Source: Gambelia wislizenii (lineage: Eukaryota; Chordata; Lepidosauria; Squamata; Crotaphytidae). From it: a stretch of DNA of 64,000 bases. Under the pieces are notes generated by a model. The model worked only from the letters and a program-made list of their open reading frames with translations, ran no database searches and was not told where the DNA came from. Below, one piece after another: positions 46,127-55,789 of this stretch. The DNA lies in NCBI GenBank assembly GCA_030847615.1, contig JAUMIR010000005.1, forward strand, positions 111,939,116 to 112,003,115, in the 5' to 3' direction. Made by a program: the position numbers and the translations under genes. The first letter of the stretch is position 1. Each line of letters begins with the position of its first letter.

Positions 46127-46826
46127 GTGCAGAAGGATGCACTATTGAATGTCTTCTATCACAAAAACCCAATGATGAGACACTCCAAAATGAAACAAGA
46201 GATATTGCCAGAAGATGAAACTCCCAGGTCAGATGGCACTCAGCAAGCTACTGGGGTCCAGCAGATAACAACTACAGGTAGCACTGTGGCTGACAATGCA
46301 ACTGGATTCAAGCCCAAAGGACATTCAGCTGTTGATATGCTCAGAGGTGAAAGGAAAGTCCAAAGCAACACAACACATAGTATAGGAACATGGATTGTGA
46401 GAAGCATGAATCAAGAGAAGCTAGATGTAGTAAAACAAGAAATGGAAGGTATAAACATTGCAATGTTTGGGGTGAGTGAACTAAAGCGGACAGGAATTGG
46501 ACATTTTGAGTCAGATAATTATATAATGCTTTACTTAAGAAATAAAAATCTAAGAAATGAGGTGGCATCAATAGTGAGGAGAGAGATGTAGCAAAAGCTG
46601 TCAAATTATGTAATGCATTATGTCTGACCAAATAATATCAATAAGACTTCAGGGAAAACCCATCAATATAATAATAATCCAAGTTTATGCTCCAACTACA
46701 GAGTCAGAAGAAGAAGAAATCAAAAGACTCTATGGTGGAGTTCAGTGGAAATTAATCACACACACCAAAATAGGACTTATTTTTAATCACAGGCAATTGG
46801 AATGTAAAAGTAGGAAACAGAGCTGA
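46127..46826 (+). pseudogene. BovB AP-endonuclease domain, 5' part, broken
   Basis: A 154-codon frame (46127-46591) encodes the BovB N-terminus: TWIVRSMNQEKLDVVKQEM (about residues 88-106), then GVSELKRTGIGHF (about 115-127). The glutamate of SELK (residue 118), the expected metal-binding acid of APE-type nucleases, is kept. The position before VRSM, where an asparagine is expected, is isoleucine. After a frameshift the domain continues at 46620-46826 with IISIRLQGKP and IIQVYAPTTESEEEEI. The enzyme would nick target DNA to prime reverse transcription; this copy is dead. Confidence 0.87.
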
Positions 46827-46851
46827 ATGAAAGGTTGTAGGACTGGCCTAA

Positions 46852-47149
46852 GGACTTTATCAGATGCAGCAAAAACCACATCATAAGGATGTGACAATAA
46901 CACAAAAGGCTGAAACTATCAAAGGATGTCATCGTTCAGCCATTCCTGCTGCATTGTGCAGGCATGAATGAGGTGTCACTTTTTATTGACGGCTTAGCCC
47001 ATCAATAAAAAAGTGATGCCTCGTCCGCACCAGTGCTACCCAGCAGGAATGACTGGATGACAAGAATGTCTCATAATTTCACCCTTTGTGTTATCATTGT
47101 GTCCTAAATGACACTTTTTTATCGGTATTTACCTCATCTGATAAAGTCC
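46852..47149. mobile_element. Fold-back TIR element inside BovB (copy G, 298 bp)
   Basis: The left end GGACTTTATCAGATG is inverted at the right as CATCTGATAAAGTCC. The flanks are TAA and TAG, a near-match 3-bp duplication. The halves are rough inverse copies around ATTGACGGCTTAGCCCATCAAT (about 47004-47026). The BovB endonuclease frame resumes directly to the right, so the insertion point is well defined. Confidence 0.88.
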
Positions 47150-47152
47150 TAG

Positions 47153-47640
47153 GATCAAGAAATGAAGCAAAGTGGCTGATTGAATTTTGCAAAGCCAACA
47201 GTTTGTTCATTGCAAACATTCTTCAAGCAACCAAAGAGGTGACAGTATACATGGACATCACCTGATGACCAATATAGAAATCAAATAGACTACATAATCA
47301 AAAGCAGAAGATGGAGAAGCTCCATTCTCTCTGCAAAAACAAGACCAGGAGTAGATTGTGGCACAGACCAAAACTGCTAATATCAAAAATTAGAGTAAAG
47401 CTAAAAAGTACATTAAACCAACTCTTGTTTAAGAATGCAACTTTAAGAACATCCCTGTAGACTTTAAAGATAATTTAAAAATAGATTTCTACTATTATTT
47501 AATTAACCAGAAGCCAGAATAACTCTGGATTGAAGCCAGGGACATTGTCAGAGAGGAATGCAAAAAGACAACTATCTGCAGTCAGAGAGAGAGAGAGAGA
47601 GAGAGGAAAAGAGAAGCCTCAATGGAGGATGGATGAAAGT
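47153..47640 (+). pseudogene. BovB AP-endonuclease, 3' part and linker, broken
   Basis: Broken frames encode AKWLIEFCKANSLFIAN (near 47165), IDYIIKSRRWRSSIL-like (near 47285-47325) and a segment like TRPGVDCG-DQ (near 47342), the usual C-terminal motifs of BovB endonuclease. The linker WIEARDIVREECKKTT follows near 47530-47565 and a (GA)n run sits at 47585-47608. Several stops are present. Confidence 0.8.
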
Positions 47641-47659
47641 GTTCAAGCAGTTAAGGATA

Positions 47660-49187
47660 GATGAGAAGCAAAACTATAGACCAATATCAAATCTCCCTTT
47701 TCTGGGCAAGGTGATTGAGAGTGCAGTTGCCTCCCACCCCAGGCAGTCTTGGATGATACAAGTTATCTAGACCCATTTCAAACTGGTTTCATTTCTTGGT
47801 TTCAGAGCAGGATATAAAGTTAAGACCACTATGGTCACTTTAGTGGATGATCTTCGCCTCAGCACTGACAGAAGGACTGTATTCCTGTTTCTGGACATCT
47901 CAGCATCATTCGATACTATAGACCATGATATCCTTCTGGAATCCCTGAGGGATTTGGGAATCAGAGGGACTGTGCTTCAGTGGTCCCTGTCCTGTGTCTC
48001 AGGAAAGTTCCAGACTATGGTGACTTGGGATAGCTGCTCCTTAAAAAGGAGCTACTATACGGCATTCTACAAGATGTCATTCAATCCCCAATGCTGTTCA
48101 ACATGTACATGAAACTGCTAGGAGAAAGCATCCAGAGGCATGGGGCGGGATCCTATCAGTATGCTGATGACACCCAAATATATTTATCCATGCCTTCAAA
48201 AACAGCCTCAGCCAAGGACAGTGTGTCTCTGAATAGATGTTGGATGGAGGTAATGGACTGGATGAAGAAAAACAAACTGAAGCTAAATCCAGACAAGAGG
48301 GAGGTGTTTACTGTCAAGGGTCCTAACCTGGGTTTGGAGGTATATCAGCCAGTCCTGGATGGGGTTATACTCCCCATGAAAGACTGTTTGCAGCCTGGGA
48401 GTGTCTCTGGATCCATCACTCCAAATGACAGGTCAAATAGATGCAACAGCCAGGAGTGCTTACTTTCAAATCCAGCTGCGCCCCTTCCTAGAGCTGGAGG
48501 AACTAAAGATGGTAGTGCACGTGCTGGTAACCTCAAGGCTAGACTTTTGCAGTGTGCTGTACATTGGGCTACCTCTGTACCAAGTTCAGAAACTTCAATT
48601 GGTCCAAAACACAGCAGCCAGACTTGTCACTGATACACCCAGCAGTGATAGTATCACACCTTTATTAAAATCACTCCATTGGCTGCCAATTAGTTTCTGG
48701 GCAAGGTACAAAGTGTTGGTTATTACTTTTAAAGCCCTATATGGTTCAGGTCCAGTTTACCAATGAGATCGCCTTCTCACGTTTAATCCACCCTATATAC
48801 TCAGGTCCTCTGGGGGACATTTACTCCAATCAGTCAGGACTAGATTGGCAGCTGTCACCCAGAGGACTTTTTCTTCACCCACCTCTAGACTGTGGAATGA
48901 CATGCCGGAAGAGATTAGACAGATGAATACACAGCCTGAATTCAAAACAGTATTAAAGACTAGTTTCTTCCAGCAGGCCTATCCAGACGATTTTAAAATG
49001 TGGGATTTAAATTATGAATTTTAAATAAGGATTAATTGTTTTAATGGGTTTTTGTCATTTTGCTTTTTAGATTGATGTTATGTGTTTAATAGATGTTATG
49101 TGTTGTATGTTGATCTGTTTTGTTCCCCGCCTCAGTGTGTGGGTAGAGGTGGCCAAGAAATGATGATGATGATGATGATGATGATAA
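47660..49187 (+). mobile_element. L2 LINE inserted in BovB, (ATG)n tail
   Basis: Begins with the RT segment NYRPISNLPFLGKVIES (near 47672) and runs through the RT and C-terminal region to a 3' UTR and an (ATG)n tail at 49160-49185. BovB sequence resumes immediately afterwards. The 5' end is truncated within the RT domain. It is diverged, with frameshifts, from the better copy at 61495-62935. Confidence 0.9.
47831..48766 (+). pseudogene. L2 reverse transcriptase, frameshifted
   Basis: The RT is spread over three frames. 47831-48112 encodes TLVDDLRLSTD, LFLDISASFDTIDHDILL (motif A with both aspartates) and LRDLGIRGTVLQW. 48091-48633 continues with MLFNMYMKLLGESI, GAGSYQYADDTQIYLS (motif C, YADD at residues 24-27) and the basic MKKNKLKLNPDK. 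48401-48766 adds RPFLELEELKMVVHVLV, TSRLDFCSVLY, HWLPISFWARYKVL and TFKALYGSGP. VPQG between motifs A and C is degraded. The catalytic boxes survive, but frame breaks prevent a product. Confidence 0.87.
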
Positions 49188-49508
49188 ATTGTCCTGATAT
49201 GCAACCTGTACTCAGGAAAAGAGGCTACTGTCTGGACAGAATATGAAGAAGCAAAATAGTTTCCAATTAACAAGGGGGTAAGGTAAGGCTGCATTTTATC
49301 ACCCTAGCTATTTAACTTGTGCGCTGAACATATCATAAGTAAAGCAGGATAGATTTGGAGGTGAAAAATTTAGAAGAAGGAGCATCAGCACTTTAAGATA
49401 TGCAAATGCCATCATACTACTAGCAGCAAATAGCAAAGACTTGGAACAATTACTGAAGAAAGTCAAGGAAGAACGTGCAAAGGCAGGTTTACAATTGAAC
49501 ATTAAAAA
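49188..49508 (+). pseudogene. BovB reverse transcriptase palm, catalytic box lost
   Basis: Conceptual translation shows NLYSGKEATVWTEYEEAK, then NKGVR-stop-GCILSP-stop-LFNLCAEHI, where stops replace codons in the conserved VRQG and SP-LF segment. Next comes ALRYANAIILLAASSKDLEQLLKKV. The YADD box therefore reads YANA (about 49399-49410): both catalytic aspartates are gone. This shows the copy is long inactive. Confidence 0.83.
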
Positions 49509-50307
49509 TTTGATTCCCCGCCCCCCCAGCCGGCACCACTGTGGGGGAGGGAGAACTGCCTTTGCTGACTGGCCAAGAATGAGGCCAGTGTAAATCGTGC
49601 CATGGTTCCTGCCCTGGGATGAAAGAGTGTGTGGGGGGGGGGAGTCAGGGCTACTTAAGACTTAGCTGCTCTCTGCCATTTCATCTTGATTGCTTTCGAC
49701 CCACCACTGGCATTGTGTGGTTTTCATGGTTGCTTTGGGGCTGGGTAGGAATTTTTATTCCCCTTTTTACAGGTTTTTTTTTCCCACCTACCCCACACTG
49801 TCATTTGTGGAATTGGGCAATTGGCTTGGGTGGTGTCTTAAATAGTAGTACTTGGCAGGTGAGGGGGGAGAAATTTGGTAGTTCAGTGAGCACTATGGCA
49901 CCACCTTTCAGTGAAGTGGGATCCCTGGAACTGCCTCTTTAGGTCCTATCACTGGGGGAGGGGGAGGGAAAGGGACTTCCCTTGGGGCTGGCCTGGGGGG
50001 ATAAACCCTCATTTCAAGTCCTGCAACTTGGGGGGAGGGACTTTCAGGTTGGGCTTCTAAATAAAGGAATGCTGGGAAGTAACCCATCTTTTGGGTTATC
50101 CTTGAGGCTCAGGTATTTCACCCAGGGGAAGCCAGGGATAAGGTCTGGGGATAGTCCTCCTTCCCCAGCTTCTCCCACACTGGGTTGCTCTCACCCCCCC
50201 CTGCAGTTCTCCAGTCAAATATTAAATAGGATAGTTTTAAATAAAGTGGCCCATTTTCAACCCAATATTGTTGTCTGGTGGTCCCATTATTTCCTGGGTC
50301 TTTCAGG
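49509..50307 (+). mobile_element. Putative solo LTR inserted in BovB
   Basis: A GC-rich block of about 800 bp interrupts the BovB frame between its AACATTAAAAA and AACAAATATAATG segments. It starts near TGATTCCCCG and ends near GGGTCTTTCAGG. AATAAA occurs near 50061, and TTAAATAAAGTGGCCC near 50236 is followed by TTGTCTGGTGGTCCC, a layout like an LTR polyadenylation signal and U5. The A-rich flanks make the duplication hard to fix (AAAA on both sides). The start resembles that of 32977-33718. No internal viral or gypsy genes are present. Confidence 0.65.
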
Positions 50308-50319
50308 AAAACAAATATA

Positions 50320-50658
50320 ATGACCACAGATGATTTACATAACTTTAAAGCACATGATCAAGATGTTGAAATAGTTCAAGATTTCCCATACATTGGTTCA
50401 GTCCTCTGTGGAGACTGCAGTCAAGAAATCAGAAGACTTGGACTTGGAAGGGCAGCTATAAAGAAACTAGGCAAAGTCCTAAAATGTCAAGGTATATCAT
50501 TGAATACTAAAGTTAGGACTGTCCATGCCATGCTATTTCCAATTTTTATGTATGGTTGTGAAAGCTGGACAGTGAAGAAAGTTGATAAGAAAATCAACTC
50601 ATTTGAAATGTGGTGCTGGAGACAAGTTCTGCTACAAGGAAAAATAAATGGGCCCTAG
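50320..50658 (+). pseudogene. BovB reverse transcriptase C-terminal region
   Basis: The frame continues from the 49188-49508 part: IMTTDDLHNFKAHDQDVEI, VQDFPYIGSVLCGDCSQEI, LGRAAIKKLGKVLKCQGIS, KVRTVHAMLFPIFMYGCES, then WTVKKVDKKINSFEMWCWR, the typical BovB thumb motif. A TAG at about 50656 ends it early. The coding homology goes on beyond the stop with RRYDSLEKTIM-like and SLEDLSSAIDARMT-like words up to about 50880. The ATG at 50278 lies in the LTR-like insert and is not a real start. Confidence 0.88.
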
Positions 50659-50902
50659 AGCAAAACAAGCCTGACTTTTCCAAGAAGCCAAGATGACTGA
50701 GATTGTCGTACGTTGGAGACATCATGAGAAGGTATGACTCACTAGAAAAGACAATAATGCTTCATAAGCAGAAGGTAGTAGGAAAAGAATAAGACGACAG
50801 AATTAAGGAAGCCACAACTCTGAGTCTGGAAGACCTGAGCAGCGCTATTGATGCCAGGATGACTTAGATACATCTCATTCTCAGGGTCTCCATAAGACAA
50901 AG

Positions 50903-51497
50903 GGTGTGGCTATATGATCATAAAAAAATCCGTATGGGGGGCAAAAAATACGAACAGCCTGTCATTCGTATGCATATGAACCGGCTATACGATTTTTTAA
51001 ACCCCCTAAACTCCGTATGACTCCCTCTTCCCGAAGCTGGCTGGAGTGAGCAAGCCAAGCGGCAGTTTTAAATCTCCTGCTTTTTTTTTTTTTTAAGGTT
51101 CCTGGTTTGCAGACAGTCGGTTTTCCGTATTTACAATATAAAATAAAAATAAATAAACATATAAATTCACGGACTTACCGGACGCTCGCTAGCTGGGAAA
51201 CCAACATGGTGGCCACTCCCATTTCCCTCCATGCTAGCCCCGCCCCCTCCACTCGGCCAACCAATCAGATTACACAGCCTGTTCGTATGTGTGCAAATGG
51301 AGCGTACAGACCCGTCAGCCATCCGAACAGCGTACAGATTTCTTTTCGCAATCCTCTTTCCCTCCCAAACTCCGTGTGTGCGTATTTCGGGGTGGAAAAC
51401 CGGGGCCCCCTCTTTTGCATTCGTGTACATCCAAATGGCCGTTTGTACCGAAGTGCAAATTTTTACCGAAGTATTATTTAAATCGTGTAGATGGGAC
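50903..51497. mobile_element. Young DNA-type insertion in the BovB 3' end
   Basis: The BovB tail CCATAAGACAAAG / AAAGTTGACTTGATGGC is split here, with CAAAG on both sides (50898-50902 and 51498-51502), so the insertion edges are nearly exact. The ends GGTGTGGCTATATGATC and, inverted from the right, GGTCCCATCTACACGATTT form an imperfect TIR. The inside is CpG-rich (CGTATG, TACGAA and CCGTA words recur), unlike the flanks, and has a T-run near 51085. Open frames of about 90-125 codons cover it on both strands but show no known domain. The superfamily is uncertain. Confidence 0.72.
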
Positions 51498-51529
51498 CAA
51501 AGTTGACTTGATGGCAATTAACAGCAATG

Positions 51530-52545
51530 ACAAAGATGCCTATGAAAGTGACACAATGAGATCAAAGCAGATAGACCTTGAAGACTAGTGATCAGATCAC
51601 CTGATCAGAAAAAGAAAACCTGGGGGGGGGGGAAGCCACAAGGAAAGGAAGATCTGGATTCAGAAGGTGCATCAATCTTTTCTTCTTGGACTGGGGAAAG
51701 GTCAATACACACAGGGAGCACTGACTCCTCATTTCAGTCTTTTCACCACAGTTGCTTTTTCCCCCAATTTTTTACCATACAAGATCCAGTTACAGATCAT
51801 CAAATACCCAATCTAATATGGCCCTTATTAGACTGTTAGAAGTGGAAAAACCAGCTATGAAAAATGGCTTAGACAATAGTGTAAGAAATGGAAAGCGTTA
51901 TAATCTGTTCTTCCAATGTAAGACCATCTTTACAAATTATGGACAGATGGCAACCTAAACCCAATAAAGAAGAATTTCAGCAGATGCAAGAGACCTACCA
52001 AGATGAAAGAGCAAACAGTGTGAACAATTTACAAGTACCCGTATTTCCAAACTAATTCTGGGCCATACATTCCAAAGAACATTTCTACTTCTGCAACATG
52101 AAAGTACCTCACAATGTTCAAAGCAGAAGTAGCTTTATGAAGTCTCTTCTACTTATTTTTTACCATATAACAAATCTATTTTCCCCTTTGCTTTCCCCCC
52201 CCTTCTCCTGCCTTCATTTTTTCTTCTTCTCTTCTCCTTCTGTTTTGTTATTGTGGTTGTTTAGGGGAGGGAGGGCTGAACAGGCAGTTGCAGATGCCAA
52301 TTTTCCTTTCTGTGTATATTCAGGCTCATTCAGCCTCATATAAATCACCTAGGTGGCTAGGCTACCCTAAAATGATTGATCACTTTGAATCTACCCAGGT
52401 GTTACTCAACACATCTGTGAAGGAGACTTTCTTTGTCTTGAAATAGATAGCAAGGAGATGAAGTTGGTCTAAAACTAAGCCAAGGAGGCCAAGGGATTTC
52501 CTTCTTCTGAAAGCTGTTTTCAGTGAATTAGTCCTAAATTCCCTA
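51530..52545. other. No recognisable feature
   Basis: A G-run lies near 51623 and a pyrimidine-rich tract spans 52190-52250. No gene seen. Confidence 0.4.
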
Positions 52546-52548
52546 AAG

Positions 52549-52725
52549 GCACCGGATCCCATCTGATCTTTGAAGCTAAGCAGAGTCATCCCTGCTTAGT
52601 ATTTGAATGGGAGACTGCCAATGAATAACAGGTGCTATAGGCTATATTTCAGTTCTGAATATGTCTTCCCTAAGAAAACCTTATGAAATTAATGGGGTTG
52701 TCATAACTCAACAGGCAACTTGAAA
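52549..52725 (+). mobile_element. 5S rRNA-derived SINE
   Basis: CACCGGATCCCATCTGATCT, TTGAAGCTAAGCAGAGTCAT, CCCTGCTTAGTATTTGAATG and GGAGACTGCC follow the 3' two-thirds of vertebrate 5S rRNA, including its internal control region, and end GGTGCTATAGGCT. The tail (CCTAAGAAAACCTTATGAAA, GGGGTTGTCATAACTCAACA, GGCAACTTGAA) is the sense form of the tail shared with the MIR-like SINEs here. The first ~35 bases of 5S are missing, so it is 5'-truncated. It is not a functional 5S gene. Confidence 0.88.
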
Positions 52726-52926
52726 TCGTATATACACATAGCCTGATAAATTTATCTAACAGAGCTTTTGCTCTTTTTCTTTGGAAATCAGATATTTCTG
52801 AATTTCCATCCACTTTGTCTTTTTGATAGGTATTAGGAATTCACTTTCTCCCCTAATATGAAGTTTGGCTTAACCCACTAAACTGGTTGGTGAGGAGTTT
52901 AAGAAAATATGTATTTATCTGTGAAA

Positions 52927-53660
52927 CATAGAATCATAGAATCATAGAATTGCAGAGTTGGAAGAGACCACGAGGGCCATCCAGTCCAACCCCCTGCTAC
53001 GCAGGAAATCTTGATCAAAGCATCCCCGACAGATGGCCATCCAGCCTCTGTTTAAAGACCTCCAAGGAAGGAGACCCCACCATGCTCCGAGGGAGTGTGT
53101 TCCACTGCCGAACAGCTCTGACTGTCAAAAAGTTCCTCCTAATGTTGAGGTGGAATCTCTGTTCCTGGAGCTTGCACCCATTGCTCCGTGTTCCAGTCTC
53201 TGGAGCAGCAGAAAACAAGCCTGCTCCATCCTCAGCGTGACATCCCTTCAAATACTTAAACAGGGCTATCATATCACCTCTTAACCGTCTTTTTTCCAGG
53301 CTAAACATACCCAGCTCCCCTCATAAGGCATTGTTTCCAGACCTTTCACCATTTTAGTTGCCCTTCTCTGGACACGCTGCAATTTGTCAATATCCTTTTT
53401 GAATTGTGGTGCCCAGAACTGGACACAGTATTCTAAGTGAGGTCTGACCAAGGCAGAATAGAGTGGCACTATTACTTCCCTTGATCTAGACACTATACTT
53501 CTATTGATACAGCCCAAAATCGCATTGGCCTTTTTAGCTGCCGCATCACACTGTTGGCTCATGTTCAACTTGTGGTCTACTAGGACTCCTAGATCCCTTT
53601 CGCACGTAGTCTCATTCAGCCAGGTCTCTCCCATCCTATATTGATGCATTTCATTTTTCA
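52927..53660 (-). mobile_element. CR1 LINE, 3' 730 bp
   Basis: Read on the plus strand it opens with three ATAGAATC units, TTGCAGAGTTGGAAGAGACC and CATCCAGTCCAACCCCCTGC, the complement of the CR1 3' UTR with its 8-bp repeats. RT C-terminal coding follows. The 5' truncation is near 53660. Low divergence of the 3' repeats suggests a fairly recent insertion. Confidence 0.95.
53015..53649 (-). pseudogene. CR1 reverse transcriptase C-terminal region, one frameshift
   Basis: Frame one (53649-53281) encodes [89 protein letters not shown] and [12 protein letters not shown]. Frame two (53308-53015) continues with [40 protein letters not shown] and SLEVFKQRLDGHL, and a stop. The frames overlap near 53281-53308, where one small indel breaks the ORF. 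The RT catalytic box lies further upstream and is absent. Confidence 0.92.
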
Positions 53661-53689
53661 GGGATAGCTATGGTGACCAAAATACAACA

Positions 53690-54510
53690 GAATCTAAAAT
53701 TCACAAAGCAGTGATACCTTTATTGGCCAACTAAAATGCACAAAATACATAATGTATGCTTTCAAAGTGTAGTATGTGGGGAAATAATCATTGTAATGTA
53801 AAACCTATCTTGTGTACCTCATTCACAATCTTAGATAAGTCTAGGGTTTTTCCCTGCATGCATTTGTTCTCCCAAAATTCCCTTTCTCTTATTTCACTGG
53901 GCACTTCCAGCCAACTGGAAGTGCTGGGTCATTCAACACATGACCTAATTTGAATTTTATTGCTTTTGTGTGACTTTCTCTTCTAAGTCTGACTCTCCAT
54001 GAGGATGGAGGCATATTAGCCATCTTAAGCTTTTCTGAAACAATGCGATGATGTTTCACCATGCAGCCTTCTATCGTTGTGGGCTGGTTTAGGAACCTCT
54101 TTTTAAGTTTGTTTTAGTATGTAGATTGAGATTGATATACCTTCAGTAAACTTTGTTTTGTATTTTAAACTAACTCCTTTGTTTTTGTAATGAGTCTACT
54201 TTAACTGGGGGATCCCAGACCTCTGATGATAATTGAGCTTAAGTCTGCTTCCTAAGCTCATTCTGCATGAACATGAAGTCAAAAGTGACTGAATGATTTT
54301 AACTCTTTTTAAAAGGAAATAATTCTTGTTGTTTTTAAAAGGACTAGATCCTGGAATTTTTTAATACAATTTTATTTTTAGACTCATTACCTTCCCACAC
54401 AAAGCTACACTGGCTTCTTCACCAGGTTTTACGTCTGATAAAGAAGCCAGTGAAGCTTTGAAAACTTGGACAATGCATTTTGTGCATTTTAGTTGCTCAT
54501 TTTATTTGCT
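53690..54510. repeat. Interspersed repeat with inverted ends (TTGGCCAACTAAAATGCAC family)
   Basis: The left end GTGATACCTTTATTGGCCAA, CTAAAATGCACAAAATACAT, GCTTTCAAAG is matched in inverse at the right by CTTTGAAAACTTGGACAATG and CATTTTGTGCATTTTAGTTG. Arms are about 60-80 bp. Near the right arm ACTGGCTTCTTC and GAAGAAGCCAGT-like words (54409-54452) form a hairpin. The middle (about 650 bp) is AT-rich with no gene. The class is unknown; 31200-31320 has one similar arm. Confidence 0.6.
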
Positions 54511-54514
54511 GTAT

Positions 54515-55785
54515 TTTGTCTTTCTCCATGTAGTTCTAAGCTGATGTATACTGAAGGCATACAAGTTCATAAAACTGAAAGTGGTGGCTGCGGCATCACT
54601 AAGGCCTCTCCTATCCCAATGGTGTCACCTTGTGCAGTTCAGCCTCTCTGCACTGCCCCACTGAGTGGTGGCAGCATATTTCAGAGGAATTTAGACAAAA
54701 GGAGTCTGAAAGCCTACCAAACTTGAGTAGAACTCTTTATGCACCAGTTTGTCATATGCCACCATTGGTAGGATACACAAGACCATGAGTTGGTCAAATT
54801 GGTGAAAATCAGCTGTGAAACTTGCCTATAGCACCAACTTCTCCTCCACAAACCTCTTGTGATTCCCAATAACATCAAGATTTCCTAGTAGTCTTGAGGC
54901 TCAGCCAGTTTCTCCCAATAGCTCCAATTGCTCTCAATAGCTTAAAACTTCCCTTACAACAATTCAAGCACTTGATATTCTCACAGCCCATTAAACCCAT
55001 CATCCTCTGTGCTACCACAATAGATATCTATGGTGAAGTAGTATTATCAGTTTCCATAGTAACTGCAAGTCATGTGGGCTTGCTAATTATTCCAGGGCCA
55101 ATATCCTGCAAAAACTCAGGTATATTCATTGACTAGGCCCTGTTTGTTTTCAGTTCTTGCCAAATATAATTTAAGTGTATTGTTAACAGGAAAGCCAGAC
55201 ATATTGGGGGAATAGTTGTGTCCATATGGCCAGAAGAAATATCCTCAGCTGCTCTTGAATGTTCAATCGAGGTTTGATCAGCAGACAGTGCTTTTCATGG
55301 CACAGAGTTAAACATCCTCACCTGCTACTTTCTGCAGATCAAACTTCTGTTAATGGTGTGAGCCTTTTATACCCCTGAGAAGGTTTGCTCTGTTTTTAAT
55401 ATACAAGCTTTGCTCTTGCAGTTCAAAAATTCTGTTTATAGGCTGGTGCTCAGAATTCTCAGTTAAGCAACGGTAGGATTTGATGGAAAATCCAGGCCTG
55501 TACTGTTTATTCTCCACTCCACAACTAATTATCAAGGAATAAGGGCTCAGGTTTGGATGGTTCTTCTTAGCCAGTAATCTCACAAAGAGAGCATAGCAGG
55601 GTTCTTATTGTATGCATCAAAACAGGTAATGTGCAGAATATCACCAGCTGTTAAAGGCATAATCACGCATTTGTTTTCAGCCATGTCATAATTGAACATG
55701 CTTTCAGGATGGTAGTGCAAAATCCAAACAGGGGCATTTCAGTGGCTTAGTGAGGACATCGCATCAGCTGGAGAGCAGAGGTGAT
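54515..55785. other. No recognisable feature
   Basis: Short open frames only, with no known motif. Confidence 0.4.
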
Positions 55786-55789
55786 CTGT

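Larger units (their letters stand above)
45950..51525 (+). mobile_element. BovB (RTE) LINE split by four insertions
   Basis: BovB parts appear in order: 5' leader and endonuclease start (about 45950-46848), endonuclease end (47152-47640), RT palm (49188-49508), RT C-terminal part (50308-50898) and 3' end (51502-51525, GTTGACTTGATGGCAATTAA). Between them lie a TIR element, an L2, an LTR-like block and a DNA-type insertion. About 750 bp of RT is missing where the L2 sits, judged from the usual BovB order. Stops and frameshifts occur in every part. The 5' edge is approximate. BovB is a hallmark of squamate genomes and is known for horizontal transfer among vertebrates. Confidence 0.88.

Noticed and set aside
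51107..51588. Three overlapping open frames of 90-125 codons.
   Set aside because: They lie inside the DNA-type insertion, run over its edges into BovB and lack known domains.
52549..52725. Functional 5S rRNA gene.
   Set aside because: The first part of 5S is missing, there are several changes, and it carries a SINE tail also found in other repeats; no T-run terminator follows directly.
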